Assembly (NCBI GenBank): GCA_963757945.1
Contig: CAVWTN010000002.1
Location: forward strand, 806,001-870,000
Direction: 5' to 3'
Source of the DNA: CAVWTN01 sp963757945
GTDB lineage: Bacteria; Vulcanimicrobiota; Vulcanimicrobiia; Vulcanimicrobiales; Vulcanimicrobiaceae
Length of the DNA: 64,000 nt
Part shown: piece by piece, positions 1 to 8,673 of the stretch
Layout of the letters: each line of letters begins with the position of its first letter
Position numbering within the stretch: the first letter of the stretch is position 1
The notes under the pieces: model-generated
What the model saw: only the letters and a program-made list of their open reading frames with translations
Database searches by the model: none
Told to the model about the DNA's origin: nothing
Position numbers and translations under genes: made by a program

Positions 1-632
1 ACATTTGGCGTTTCCGGGCCGACGGTTTCCAATGGTCGAACCGTACGATCAAGGCCGACGAGAAACGCTCGCTGGGCCTGGGCAGCGCGCTCTTCCACTA
101 CGGCATCATCGCCTCGATGGCCGGCCACGCGCTGGGGCTGCTCGTCCCCGCGTCGCTCGTGACGGCGGCGGGTGAGGATCCCCATCTCTATCGCGTGTTC
201 GCGGTCGGCGGCGGCGCCGTCGCCGGGACGCTGAGCGCCGTCGGGCTCGCGATCCTGATGTATCGCCGCCTGACGAACAAGCATCTGCGTAAACGGACGA
301 CCGGTCTCGACGGTCTCTCCTACGCGCTGCTCGGCATCATCATCATCCTGGGCCTGTGCGAGACCGCCTTCGTGAACTTGTTCGGCGCCGGCTACGATTT
401 CCGCGCGACGGTGAGCGTCTGGTTCCGCGGGCTGCTCACGCTCTCGCCCAAGCCCGAGCTCATCGCGGGCGCGCCCTTCTTCTTGCAAGCGCACGTGATC
501 GCGGGCTTGCTCCTGTGCACGATCTGGCCGTTCACGCGCCTGGTGCACACCTGGAGCGCGCCGGCCGAATCGCTCTGGAAGCCGTCCGTCTACCGCAGCC
601 GCTTCGCACGGGAACAAACCACCGAAGCCTAA
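1..632 (+). CDS. narI: Respiratory nitrate reductase gamma subunit, 3' part
   Basis: This is the C-terminal part of the membrane cytochrome b subunit that passes quinol electrons to NarGH. The reading frame is open from the left edge (first full codon at base 3), so the start lies outside the window. Visible residues include FHYGIIASMAGHALGLLVP, which matches the NarI helix with a haem-ligand His, and a later FLQAHVIAGLLLCTIWPF with a second His in a membrane helix. Three to four membrane segments are recognisable. The gene ends with TAA. The narGHJ genes are expected to the left. The next gene starts 84 bp downstream and looks functionally unrelated. Confidence 0.88.
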   Translation, partial: IWRFRADGFQWSNRTIKADEKRSLGLGSALFHYGIIASMAGHALGLLVPASLVTAAGEDPHLYRVFAVGGGAVAGTLSAVGLAILMYRRLTNKHLRKRTTGLDGLSYALLGIIIILGLCETAFVNLFGAGYDFRATVSVWFRGLLTLSPKPELIAGAPFFLQAHVIAGLLLCTIWPFTRLVHTWSAPAESLWKPSVYRSRFAREQTTEA

Positions 633-657
633 CAGGCCCCCGGCTTCGCCAAGCTCA

Positions 658-674
658 CCCTTCGACACGAAGGG
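658..674. other. Perfect 7-bp inverted repeat after narI
   Basis: CCCTTCG, a 3-base loop and CGAAGGG lie between the narI stop and the ybhG-like start. No T-tract follows on either strand, so it is at best a weak or factor-dependent 3' end. Confidence 0.4.
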
Positions 675-716
675 CGAAGGCGAACGCGACCGCCGCTATC
701 GAAGCACGGCGTTACG

Positions 717-1943
717 ATGGATTCCACGCGCGTTGCCAGCCACGGGCCAAATCGCGCGATCGTGATTCTCGGCGTGCTCGCGCTGATCGCGCTTGCGATC
801 GCCGGCGGCAGCTATTACGTCCGCCGCGCGGGCGCCGTCCCCGCGAACGAAGTGCGCTTGAGCGGGCGCCTGGAGAGCGACCGTACGGACGTCGCCTCCA
901 AAGCCTCGGGGCGGGTCATCGAAGTGACCGTGCGGGAGGGCGCGCTCGTACGCCGGGGGCAGATCCTCGCGCGGCTCCAAGACGACGAACGCGCCGCGGC
1001 CGTCGCAGCCGCAACCGCGAAGCTCGCGGCGGCCGAGCGCAGCGCGAGCAGCGCGCACGCCGAGCCGGGCGTCCTCGGGCGGCAACTGCACGAGAGCGAA
1101 CTCGGCCAGGGGCAAGCGACGCTCGATGCCTCGAGCCGCGTGGCGCAAGCTCAAGCGGCGCTCTCGGCAGCCCGCGCCCAACTCGAACTCGCGCAAGCTC
1201 AGGCCGTCCAGGCCCGCGCGGATCTCGAACTCGCGGAACGCGATCGCGTGCGCGCCGATTCGCTCGTGCGCAGCGGCGACGTCTCCGAGCAGAGCGCAGA
1301 CCAGGCGCGCACGCGCGCCGTCTCCGCCCGCGCCGTGGTCGCGGCGCGCGAGGCGTCGATCGTCGCCGCCCAGCGCGGCGTCGAGAGCGCGCAAGCCGGC
1401 CTCGAACTCGCGCGCGCGACCTCGTTCAACCCGCAAATTCGCGCGGCGCAATCCTCAGCCGTCCGGCAGCAGATCGGCCAATCGCGCTCGCAAGCCGCCG
1501 GCGCCGACGCGCAAGTCGCGGCCGCCCGCGCCGAACGCGCGCAGGCGCTGGCGGCGGCGGCGGACCTGATCGTGCGCAGCCCGCTCGACGGCGTCGTGAC
1601 GGTGCGCGCCGTCGAACCGGGCGCCGTCGTCGCACCGGGCCGCATTCTGCTGAGCATCATCGACCCGAACGCGGTCTACATGCGCGGCTTCGTTTCCGAA
1701 GGCGAGATCGGGCGCGTGCGCGTCGGCCAGCACGCAAACGTCTTCCTCGACAGCGCGCCGAATCAGGCGCTCGCGGGGCACGTTGCCTCCATCGACGCAG
1801 AAGCCTCGTTCACGCCGGAAAACGTGTACTTCAAGAACGATCGCGTGCGTCAGGTCTTCGGCGTGCGCATCGATATCGAACATCCGGCGGGTTTCGCGAA
1901 GCCGGGCATGCCGGTGGACGGCACCATCCTGTTGGATCGCTGA
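717..1943 (+). CDS. HlyD/YbhG-family periplasmic adaptor of an ABC exporter
   Basis: This is a 408-residue membrane fusion protein. One N-terminal membrane anchor (about residues 14-33) is followed by a lipoyl half-domain (DVASKASGRVIEVTV), a long Ala/Gln/Arg-rich coiled-coil hairpin (about 95-270), the second lipoyl half (RSPLDGVVTVRAVEPG) and a beta-barrel domain. It should link an inner-membrane ABC exporter to the envelope. The next gene starts 3 bp after its stop, and the order adaptor, double ATPase, permease, permease is that of E. coli ybhGFSR. The substrate (drug or organic cation) cannot be read from sequence. Confidence 0.86.
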   Translation: MDSTRVASHGPNRAIVILGVLALIALAIAGGSYYVRRAGAVPANEVRLSGRLESDRTDVASKASGRVIEVTVREGALVRRGQILARLQDDERAAAVAAATAKLAAAERSASSAHAEPGVLGRQLHESELGQGQATLDASSRVAQAQAALSAARAQLELAQAQAVQARADLELAERDRVRADSLVRSGDVSEQSADQARTRAVSARAVVAAREASIVAAQRGVESAQAGLELARATSFNPQIRAAQSSAVRQQIGQSRSQAAGADAQVAAARAERAQALAAAADLIVRSPLDGVVTVRAVEPGAVVAPGRILLSIIDPNAVYMRGFVSEGEIGRVRVGQHANVFLDSAPNQALAGHVASIDAEASFTPENVYFKNDRVRQVFGVRIDIEHPAGFAKPGMPVDGTILLDR

Positions 1944-1946
1944 GGG

Positions 1947-3860
1947 ATGGGCGGCGAGCCCGTCATCCGCGCGCGCGGACTCGTGAAATCCTACGGCGCC
2001 GTCGAGGCCGTCCGCGGCGTCGACATCGACGTGTTCGCCGGCGAGATCTTCGGGCTGATCGGCCCGGACGGCGCGGGGAAGACGACCTGCTTCAACATGC
2101 TCGCCGGCATCCTGCAGCCGACGGCGGGCGAGCTCACGGTGCTCGGCCACGCGGCAGCGGACGTGCGCACCGGGATCGGCTATTTGACGCAACAATTCTC
2201 GCTGTACGAGGATCTCAGCGTCGACGAGAACCTCCAGTACGCGGCGGGCATGCGGCTCGTGCCGAAGGACGCCTATCGCGAGCGGCGCGAGCGATACCTG
2301 AAGATCATGGGGCTCGAGCCGTTCGGCGCGCGTACCGCGGGCGCGCTCTCCGGCGGAATGAAGCAGAAGCTCGCGCTCTGCTGCGCGCTGATCGCGGAGC
2401 CGCGCGTGTTGCTGCTCGACGAGCCGACGACCGGCGTCGATCCGATCTCGCGGCGCGAGTTTTGGCGCGTCGTCGCGCGGCTCGCGGAGACCGGCGTCGC
2501 GATCGTCATCGCGACGCCGTACTTGGATGAAGCCGAGCGCTGCCGCAGCGTGGCGTTGATGTATGACGGAACGTTTCATCGCGTGGGGAAGCCGCGCGAG
2601 TTACGCGATGCGCAGGGTCTGCATCGGCTGGAGATTCGAGTCGACGATTTGCGAGCGGCGGACGTCGCGCTCACCGATCTCGCGAACGCGCATGCCGCGA
2701 CGATCGTCGACGTTCAGCCGTTCGGCGATCGCATCGACGTGCTCGCTCACGATCAAACGCTCGCGGAGACCGGCGTGCGCGAACGCCTCGCGCGCGAACG
2801 TATCGCACTCGTCGGCCTGACCGACGAAGAACCGACGCTCGAAAACGTCTTCGTCCTCGATCTGCACGCGAATCTCGCGACCGCCGAGCGTAGCATCCCC
2901 TTCCCGGGAAGCCCGAACGGACGGCAGCGCGCGCGCAGCGGGACCGCGATTGAAGCGCGGGCGCTCTCAAAGCGATTCGGATCGTTCACGGCGGTCGACC
3001 ACGTCAGCCTGACCGTCGCCTACGGCGAAATCTACGGATTGCTCGGCGCGAACGGCGCGGGGAAGACGACGACGATCAAGATGCTGTGCGGGCTGCTCTC
3101 CGCGGACGAAGGGCAAGTGACGATCGCCGGCGTCGCGCACGATCTGCGCTCGCCCGAGTTGCGCCGCAGGATCGGCTACATGAGCCAGAAGTTCACGCTC
3201 TACGACGACTTGACGATCGGCGAGAACCTCGAGTTCTACGCGGGCATCTACGGCATCCCGCGTGCCGAGCGGGCCGCGAAGATCGATTGGGTGCTGGAGA
3301 GCTGCGATCTAGGCGGGCGGCGCAACGACCTGACCGCGAGGCTCCCCGGCGGTTACAAGCAGCGCGCCGCGTTCGGCGCTTCGGTGATGCACGATCCGGA
3401 GATCCTCTTTCTGGACGAACCCACTTCGGGCGTCGATCCGCTCGCGCGCCGCGCGTTCTGGCGCTTGATCGATACGTTCGCCGCGCGCGGCGCCGCGATC
3501 ATCGTGACGACGCACCATCTCGACGAGGCGGAACACTGCAACCGCATGGGCCTGATGGCCGCGGGCAAGACGATCGCGGAAGGTTCCTCGGCGCAGATCA
3601 AAGCGCTCGAGCCCGCGAGCGTCTTCGAGGTGCAAACCGCCGCACCCGAACGCGCGCTCGACGCGATCGAAGGGGTCCTGCCCGCCTGGCGCGCCTCGCT
3701 GTTCGGGGATCGCGTTCACGTCGTCCTGGACGACCCGGAGCGCGAGCTCGCCGCACTTCGCGAGGCGCTTGCGAAAGCGGGGATCGAAGCGACGTTCGCG
3801 CCCACGACGCAGACGCTCGAAGATGCGTTCATTGGCCTCGTGGAGCGGCAAGCCGCATGA
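1947..3860 (+). CDS. ABC exporter ATPase with two nucleotide-binding domains (YbhF type)
   Basis: The 637-residue protein carries two ABC domains in tandem. The first has Walker A GPDGAGKT (about residue 39), signature LSGGMKQ and Walker B RVLLLDEPTTG. The second has Walker A GANGAGKT (about residue 367), a degenerate signature LPGGYKQ and Walker B EILFLDEPTSG. The H-loop of domain 1 reads ATPYLDEAE, lacking the usual His, while domain 2 has TTHHLDEAE. This asymmetry suggests one weakened and one competent ATP site. It powers the two permeases encoded next, and its TGA overlaps the next ATG (ATGA). Confidence 0.9.
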   Translation: MGGEPVIRARGLVKSYGAVEAVRGVDIDVFAGEIFGLIGPDGAGKTTCFNMLAGILQPTAGELTVLGHAAADVRTGIGYLTQQFSLYEDLSVDENLQYAAGMRLVPKDAYRERRERYLKIMGLEPFGARTAGALSGGMKQKLALCCALIAEPRVLLLDEPTTGVDPISRREFWRVVARLAETGVAIVIATPYLDEAERCRSVALMYDGTFHRVGKPRELRDAQGLHRLEIRVDDLRAADVALTDLANAHAATIVDVQPFGDRIDVLAHDQTLAETGVRERLARERIALVGLTDEEPTLENVFVLDLHANLATAERSIPFPGSPNGRQRARSGTAIEARALSKRFGSFTAVDHVSLTVAYGEIYGLLGANGAGKTTTIKMLCGLLSADEGQVTIAGVAHDLRSPELRRRIGYMSQKFTLYDDLTIGENLEFYAGIYGIPRAERAAKIDWVLESCDLGGRRNDLTARLPGGYKQRAAFGASVMHDPEILFLDEPTSGVDPLARRAFWRLIDTFAARGAAIIVTTHHLDEAEHCNRMGLMAAGKTIAEGSSAQIKALEPASVFEVQTAAPERALDAIEGVLPAWRASLFGDRVHVVLDDPERELAALREALAKAGIEATFAPTTQTLEDAFIGLVERQAA

Positions 3861-4963
3861 ACCCGCGGCGCATCGCGGCGCAAACGATCAAGGAACTGCG
3901 CCAATTCCGGCGCGACCGGCTCTCCGTCGGCCTCGCGTTCGTGTTGCCGGCGTTGATGCTCTTGATCTTCGGGTTCGGGATTCGCCTGGAGAGCCACGAC
4001 ATCCCGATCGCGGTCGGCGACGAAGACAACACGACGGCGAGCCGGACGATCTCCGAGCGCCTGTTCTCGACCAATGTCTTCCGGGCCGTGCCGCTGGAAC
4101 GCCGCGCCGGAGAAGACGCGCAGACGGCGACGCTCGACCGCGGGACAGCGGACGCCACGATCGTGATCCCGGCCGGCTACGAACGCGCGCAGCTCTCCGG
4201 ACACCCGCTCCCGCTGCAAGTGACGATCGACGGCAGCGACGTCGTCAACGCGCGCGTGATTCACAACGAGTTGCTCGGGACGGTCTCCGCCTACAACGCC
4301 CCGGGAGCCGTGGTGATTCGCCCGGTCGTACGCATCTGGTTCAATCCGGGCCGGCGCGAAGCACTCTTCATCATCCCCGGGATCTACGCGATCGTCATCG
4401 GCATCTTTCCGGCGTTGCTTGCGGCGATCGCCGCCGTCCGCGATCGCGAGGAGGGGACGATCCTGCAAGTCTACGCATCGTCGGTCGGGGCACCGGAGTA
4501 TCTGCTCGGCAAGACCTTCGCGTATACGCTCGTCGGGCTCGCCGAGGCGACCGCGGTCATGCTGCTCGGCGCGCTGATCTGGGGCGTGCTGCCGGTCGGC
4601 GACGTCTCGCCGCTGCTCGTCTGCACGCCGCTCTATTGCTTCACCGTCGTCGCGCTCGGGATCGCGGTCGGCTCGCGCACGACGACCCAGAGCGCCGCCG
4701 TTCAGGCGATCGCGACCGTTTCGAACCTGCCGTCCGTCCTGTTGACGGGCTTCCTCTACCCGATCTCAAACATTCCCTGGCCGCTCAACCTGCTTTCTTA
4801 CGTGATCCCCGCGCGCTATTTCATCGACGTTTCGCGGGATTCGTTCGTGCGCGGGAGCGGTTGGGACGGCGTCGTCGCGGCGCCGTTCGCGCTCGCGCTG
4901 CTCGCCCTCGTCTTCCTCGGCGTCGCGCGGCGCTCGCTCGGCGCGATGAGGCTCGCCGGATGA
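3857..4963 (+). CDS. ABC-2 type permease, YbhS-like
   Basis: This is a 368-residue ABC-2 membrane protein. One N-terminal helix (LSVGLAFVLPALMLLIFGFG) is followed by a large extracytoplasmic domain and about five C-terminal helices from residue 180 on. The ATG at 3857 is chosen because it overlaps the upstream stop (ATGA) and gives the family's KELRQFRRDR amphipathic N-terminus. The RDREEGTILQVYAS segment is the typical coupling region after the second helix. It should pair with the following permease to form the export channel. Confidence 0.88.
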   Translation: MNPRRIAAQTIKELRQFRRDRLSVGLAFVLPALMLLIFGFGIRLESHDIPIAVGDEDNTTASRTISERLFSTNVFRAVPLERRAGEDAQTATLDRGTADATIVIPAGYERAQLSGHPLPLQVTIDGSDVVNARVIHNELLGTVSAYNAPGAVVIRPVVRIWFNPGRREALFIIPGIYAIVIGIFPALLAAIAAVRDREEGTILQVYASSVGAPEYLLGKTFAYTLVGLAEATAVMLLGALIWGVLPVGDVSPLLVCTPLYCFTVVALGIAVGSRTTTQSAAVQAIATVSNLPSVLLTGFLYPISNIPWPLNLLSYVIPARYFIDVSRDSFVRGSGWDGVVAAPFALALLALVFLGVARRSLGAMRLAG

Positions 4964-6069
4964 GCCCCGGGCTCGCGGCGCTCGGCGCCCTGCTCGTCAA
5001 AGAGTTGCGGCAGCTCCTGCGCAACCGGCAAGTGATCGCGCTGTTGCTCATTCCGCCGGTCTTCCAACTCGTGATTTTCGGGATCATCCTCGATCCCGAC
5101 GTGCGCGCGATCCCGCTCGGCGTCGTCGACGAGAACCATTCCGCGACGAGCCGGGAGATCGTCTCCGCGCTCACGCGCAACGGCACGTTCGTGATCGGGC
5201 TGCAGACGCCGTCGGAAGCGACGCTCGCGGACGCGGTTCGGCGCGGGAAACTCGCAGCCGGCATCGTGATCCCCCCGGATCTGGAACGGCGCATCGCAGC
5301 GGGTGCGCAGCCGCAAGTCGGGCTGTTCCTGGACGGCGTGAACAGTTACACGTCCGGCCTCGCGGGCGGATACGCCTCGCAGATCCTCGCGGGCGTGCCG
5401 ACGTCGAAGGATCCGCCCACGGCGAACGCGGCCGCGCCGCAGGTCACGTATCTCTACAATCCCGGGCTCGTCAGCAGCTGGTTCTTCATCCCTGGGATCA
5501 TCGGCGCGTTGCTCCTGCTGGTGAGCGTCATCGCGACCGCGGTCGAGGCGATTCGCGAGAAGGAGACCGGAACGCTCGAGCAGCTCTTGATGACGCCCGC
5601 GAATTCGAGCGCGATCGTCACCGCCAAGATCGTGCCGATGTTCTGCATGTTGCTCGTCACGTATGCGATCGCGGTCTGCGTCGCGTATTTCGGGTTCCGC
5701 TTGCCGTTCCGCGGAAGCTTCATCGCGTTCACGCTGGTTTCGGCGCTGATGATCCTCGGCGGAATGGGCCTGGGGATGCTGCTCGCGACGCTCGCACGCA
5801 ACCGCCGTCAAGCGATTCTCTCGGCGATGTTCCTCGCGCTCCCGCTCGTGCAGCTCTCGGGCGCGATCGCCCCGATCGAAAGCATGCCCCCGGCCGTCGC
5901 GAATGCGACCCTGCTGAACCCGTTACGGCATTATGCGACGATCGTACGCGATATCTGGCTCAAAGGCGCGGGCCTCGACGTCTACTGGCCGAACGCGCTG
6001 TTCTTGCTCGTCTTCACGGCCGTGGCGCTCGGCATCAGCATCGCGCGTTACCGGCGCCAACTCGTCTAA
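4960..6069 (+). CDS. ABC-2 type permease, YbhR-like
   Basis: The second half of the exporter channel has 369 residues with the same architecture as the preceding gene: N-terminal helix (VIALLLIPPVFQLVIFGIIL), extracytoplasmic domain, coupling motif REKETGTLEQLLMTP and five further helices. The ATG overlaps the upstream TGA by four bases, so translation is probably coupled through the last three genes. The operon ends here; the next gene is convergent and overlaps this stop by a few bases. Confidence 0.88.
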   Translation: MSPGLAALGALLVKELRQLLRNRQVIALLLIPPVFQLVIFGIILDPDVRAIPLGVVDENHSATSREIVSALTRNGTFVIGLQTPSEATLADAVRRGKLAAGIVIPPDLERRIAAGAQPQVGLFLDGVNSYTSGLAGGYASQILAGVPTSKDPPTANAAAPQVTYLYNPGLVSSWFFIPGIIGALLLLVSVIATAVEAIREKETGTLEQLLMTPANSSAIVTAKIVPMFCMLLVTYAIAVCVAYFGFRLPFRGSFIAFTLVSALMILGGMGLGMLLATLARNRRQAILSAMFLALPLVQLSGAIAPIESMPPAVANATLLNPLRHYATIVRDIWLKGAGLDVYWPNALFLLVFTAVALGISIARYRRQLV

Positions 6070-6356
6070 GAAAAGACTCGGAGCAAGTCCGCGTTTTCCT
6101 CGACGAACGCGCGCAGTTCGGCGGTCGCCCCGTCGCTTTCGCGCGTGAACGCGAGCAGCACGGCGATCGCCCGAACGAGAACGGGCCAGGCTTCCTCATC
6201 GCCGGCGAAGGCTTTGCCGGCGATCTCGACCGCATCCCGGACGGCGCCGGCGGGCGCGCACAGCGCGAACGCTTCGACCACGCACGCCGCGAAGTGCATG
6301 AAGGCCTCGAGCGCCGCTCCATCGAGCGGCAGCGTGAGTTCTCTTGCGCGCATCAT
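6066..6356 (-). CDS. Small hypothetical protein coupled to the drug exporter
   Basis: This is a 96-residue acidic, mostly helical protein with no membrane segment or recognisable motif. Its start lies in a double ATG (6356 or 6353) that overlaps the TGA of the MFS exporter. Such overlap, together with reading on the same strand, argues that it is a real, translationally coupled gene rather than a shadow. No function can be given; a role linked to the exporter or its substrate is only an inference from position. Confidence 0.55.
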   Translation of the reverse strand: MMRARELTLPLDGAALEAFMHFAACVVEAFALCAPAGAVRDAVEIAGKAFAGDEEAWPVLVRAIAVLLAFTRESDGATAELRAFVEENADLLRVFS

Positions 6357-7894
6357 CCGATCGCGATCTCCACGTGAACGCCCTTCTTTGGCCGGGGAAA
6401 GATCGCGACGAGCGGGATGAGGGCGAAGACCATGACCGCGACGGCCAGCGACACGTCGGCGTACCCGAGCGTCGTCGCCTCGCGAGCGGTGAGACCGAAC
6501 AGCAACAACGGGCTCGCGTGCTGTCTCACCGCCTCCGCGATCGTCGGATGGTCGAGGCGAACGCTCCCGGCGAGGTCCGAGAGACGCGCCGCGACCCTGT
6601 TGTTGAGCAGCGTGACGACGAGCGCCGTCGCTATCGAACCGCCGAGTTGCAGCGACAGGTTGAAGAGCGCGGTCGCCTTCGGGACGTCCGCCTCCCTGAC
6701 GCCGCTGACCATCGCGACCGAGATCGGGACCATGGACGCCCCGATGCCGATACCGGCGAGCAACAGCGGCGGGACGAGATTGTCGAACCCGGATCCGGAG
6801 GTCGTCACGCTCGCCTGCATGAGTTGCGAGGTCCCGAGCATTGCGAGACCGCCGGCGATCAGCAGACGCGCATCGACGATCCCCTTGGCGGCCAGAATCG
6901 CGACGAGCGGCGTCGTCAACGCCATCGCGGATGCTTGCGCGAAGAGAAGCTGCCCCGTCAGCGTCGCCGTCATCCCGAGCACGCCTTGCGCGTATTGCGG
7001 CATCAGGATCATGGCGGCGTAAAGGCTTGCGCCGTTGGCGAGGGCCAAGATCGAGCCCGACCACACCGAGCGATATTTGAACACGTGCAGATCGAGGACG
7101 GGCCGCCGCACGCGCAATTCGATCGCGACGAACGCGGCCAAGCCTACGACGGCCGCCACCGTTCCGAACACGATCGCGCCGCTCGCGAACCAATCGTTGC
7201 GCTGTCCCTCTTCGAGAACGTATTGCATCGAGCCCAAGCCGACGACGAGCGCCGCGAGTCCCAGCGCGTCGACCGGCACGCGCCGCGCCGGTTCCGAATC
7301 ATGCAAATAGAGCAAGATGATCGTCGTCGCGGCGATCCCCGGTATGACGTTCAAATAGAAGACGTAGTTCCAGGAGAAATTGTCGGTGAGCCAGCCTCCG
7401 ATGGTCGGCCCGAGCGCCGGACCGACGATCGCGCCGATCACGAAGAGCGCCTGACTCTGCGCGAGCCGCTCCTTCCCGTAGGCATCGTTGAGCGCGGCCT
7501 GGCCGACCGCGACGAGGCCGCCCCCGGTCAGGCCCTGCACCACACGCCAGAAGATCAGCTGGCCGATCGTCCCCGAAAGCGCGCACATCACGGAGGCGAC
7601 GGTGAATCCGGCGACCGCCGCCGCGTAATAGTTGCGCCGGCCGAAGCGCGTTTGCAGCCACGGCGTGACCGGAATGACGATGACCGCCGCGACGATGTAG
7701 GCCGTGACGACCCACGAGCCTTCATCGAGCGTCGCACCGAGGTTCCCTTGGATGATCGGGAGCGCGACGTTGACGATCGTCGTATCGAGGGTCTGCATCA
7801 GCGTCGCGAGCATGATGCCGACCGTCACGATCGCCAGATGCCTGTCCCGGTCGTCCGCACGCGCCGCATGAGGGTAACTTGCGATAGACTGCAT
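6353..7894 (-). CDS. DHA2-family (EmrB/QacA) multidrug MFS transporter
   Basis: A proton-driven drug exporter with about 14 membrane segments. Helix 1 carries LMQTLDTTIVNVALP, the DHA2 hallmark; the motif-A region is RFGRRNYY; motif C is GAIVGPALGPTIGGW in helix 5. The ATG at 7894 is preferred (513 residues) over an upstream TTG at 7924, because it gives the normal EmrB N-terminal length. It is divergent from a TetR regulator 36 bp away, and a palindromic element covers the start region. This is the usual arrangement of a drug-inducible pump and its repressor. Confidence 0.9.
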   Translation of the reverse strand: MQSIASYPHAARADDRDRHLAIVTVGIMLATLMQTLDTTIVNVALPIIQGNLGATLDEGSWVVTAYIVAAVIVIPVTPWLQTRFGRRNYYAAAVAGFTVASVMCALSGTIGQLIFWRVVQGLTGGGLVAVGQAALNDAYGKERLAQSQALFVIGAIVGPALGPTIGGWLTDNFSWNYVFYLNVIPGIAATTIILLYLHDSEPARRVPVDALGLAALVVGLGSMQYVLEEGQRNDWFASGAIVFGTVAAVVGLAAFVAIELRVRRPVLDLHVFKYRSVWSGSILALANGASLYAAMILMPQYAQGVLGMTATLTGQLLFAQASAMALTTPLVAILAAKGIVDARLLIAGGLAMLGTSQLMQASVTTSGSGFDNLVPPLLLAGIGIGASMVPISVAMVSGVREADVPKATALFNLSLQLGGSIATALVVTLLNNRVAARLSDLAGSVRLDHPTIAEAVRQHASPLLLFGLTAREATTLGYADVSLAVAVMVFALIPLVAIFPRPKKGVHVEIAIG

Positions 7895-7915
7895 GCAGGT
7901 ATGATAGACCGCAAG
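7878..7915. promoter_or_regulatory. Probable TetR operator between exporter and regulator
   Basis: Outer arms CTTGCG (7878-7883) and CGCAAG (7910-7915) enclose a direct repeat GATAGAC (7883-7889 and 7903-7909) and a perfect 10-bp palindrome CTGCATGCAG (7889-7898) that covers the exporter's ATG. The nested symmetry in a 35-bp divergent gap fits a TetR-family operator. Binding is inferred. Confidence 0.5.
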
Positions 7916-7929
7916 CCCAATCAAATCAT

Positions 7930-8643
7930 ATGGCTCGAGAGGTAATCAAGACGATCAAAGGCCGCAGCTATCGTTACTCCGTCGAGTCGCGGCTCGACCC
8001 GGCGACGGGACGGCGGCGGGCGGCCTGGACGTATCTCGGGCCGCTCGGCCGGGACGGAAAGGCGCGCAGCGCACAGCCGCGCGGCGACGTCCGCGCGCGC
8101 ATCATCGCGGCCGTCATGCGCCTTCTAGAACACCGCAGCCCGGAACATCTAACGGTCTCCGTCATCGCGAAGGAGGCCCACGTCGGCGTGGCCACGTTCT
8201 ACCGGCATTTCCCGAGCCGGATCGAGGTTTTTGACGCGGCCGGACACGCCTTGCTGGCCGGCACGCTGGAAGCGAGCGACTATCTCACCTCGCCGCTCGG
8301 CTCGCGCGAAGAGGAGCGCGGCGCCCTGCGAGCCTGGCTGAGCGCGCGAATGCGCGAACTCCTATTGCGGCCGGCCGCAATGCGCGTCTTTCAGCTCGTC
8401 GCCCGTTCCCGCCGCGACGAACCGCCCCATCGCGCGGTGGTGGAGGCGTTGCTCGCCGAACGTTTCCGCGCGATGGACGCAGCCGGAATCGCGACGATCG
8501 CGGACCCGTTCGCGCTGGCAAGCGCGACCGTGCTCGCGATGATCGGTGTGCTGCGCGGAGCGATCCATCAGCCGCATCTCTTCGAAGAGGCCGAGGTCGA
8601 TCAGGCGAACCTGCTGATCGAACGCGCGGTCTTCGGGCCTTGA
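7930..8643 (+). CDS. TetR/AcrR-family transcriptional regulator
   Basis: The 237-residue protein has an unusual N-terminal extension (KTIKGRSYRYSVES...WTYLGPLG, residues 7-40). The helix-turn-helix follows (RARIIAAVMRLLEH, then VSVIAKEAHVGVATFYRHF at about 77-95), then a helical ligand-binding domain. The extension precedes the HTH by about 50 residues, so it is a genuine extra module. It probably represses the divergent MFS exporter and itself. Confidence 0.85.
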   Translation: MAREVIKTIKGRSYRYSVESRLDPATGRRRAAWTYLGPLGRDGKARSAQPRGDVRARIIAAVMRLLEHRSPEHLTVSVIAKEAHVGVATFYRHFPSRIEVFDAAGHALLAGTLEASDYLTSPLGSREEERGALRAWLSARMRELLLRPAAMRVFQLVARSRRDEPPHRAVVEALLAERFRAMDAAGIATIADPFALASATVLAMIGVLRGAIHQPHLFEEAEVDQANLLIERAVFGP

Positions 8644-8673
8644 CGCGCGCGCCGTTTGTGCCGGACGCGCCCC

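Noticed and set aside
356..2530. 724-codon open frame across narI, ybhG-like and ybhF-like genes
   Set aside because: It runs out of frame through three well-conserved genes and is almost entirely Arg/Ala/Gly. It is a shadow.
1947..3860. Missing H-loop His and degenerate signature in the double ATPase as signs of decay
   Set aside because: E. coli YbhF shows a similar TPY-type H-loop in domain 1. The other motifs are intact, so this is normal asymmetry of the family.
6344..7945. 533-codon open frame on the plus strand
   Set aside because: It is antisense to the DHA2 exporter and its translation is Arg/Asp/Glu-rich without any family motif, as expected for a shadow in GC-rich DNA.
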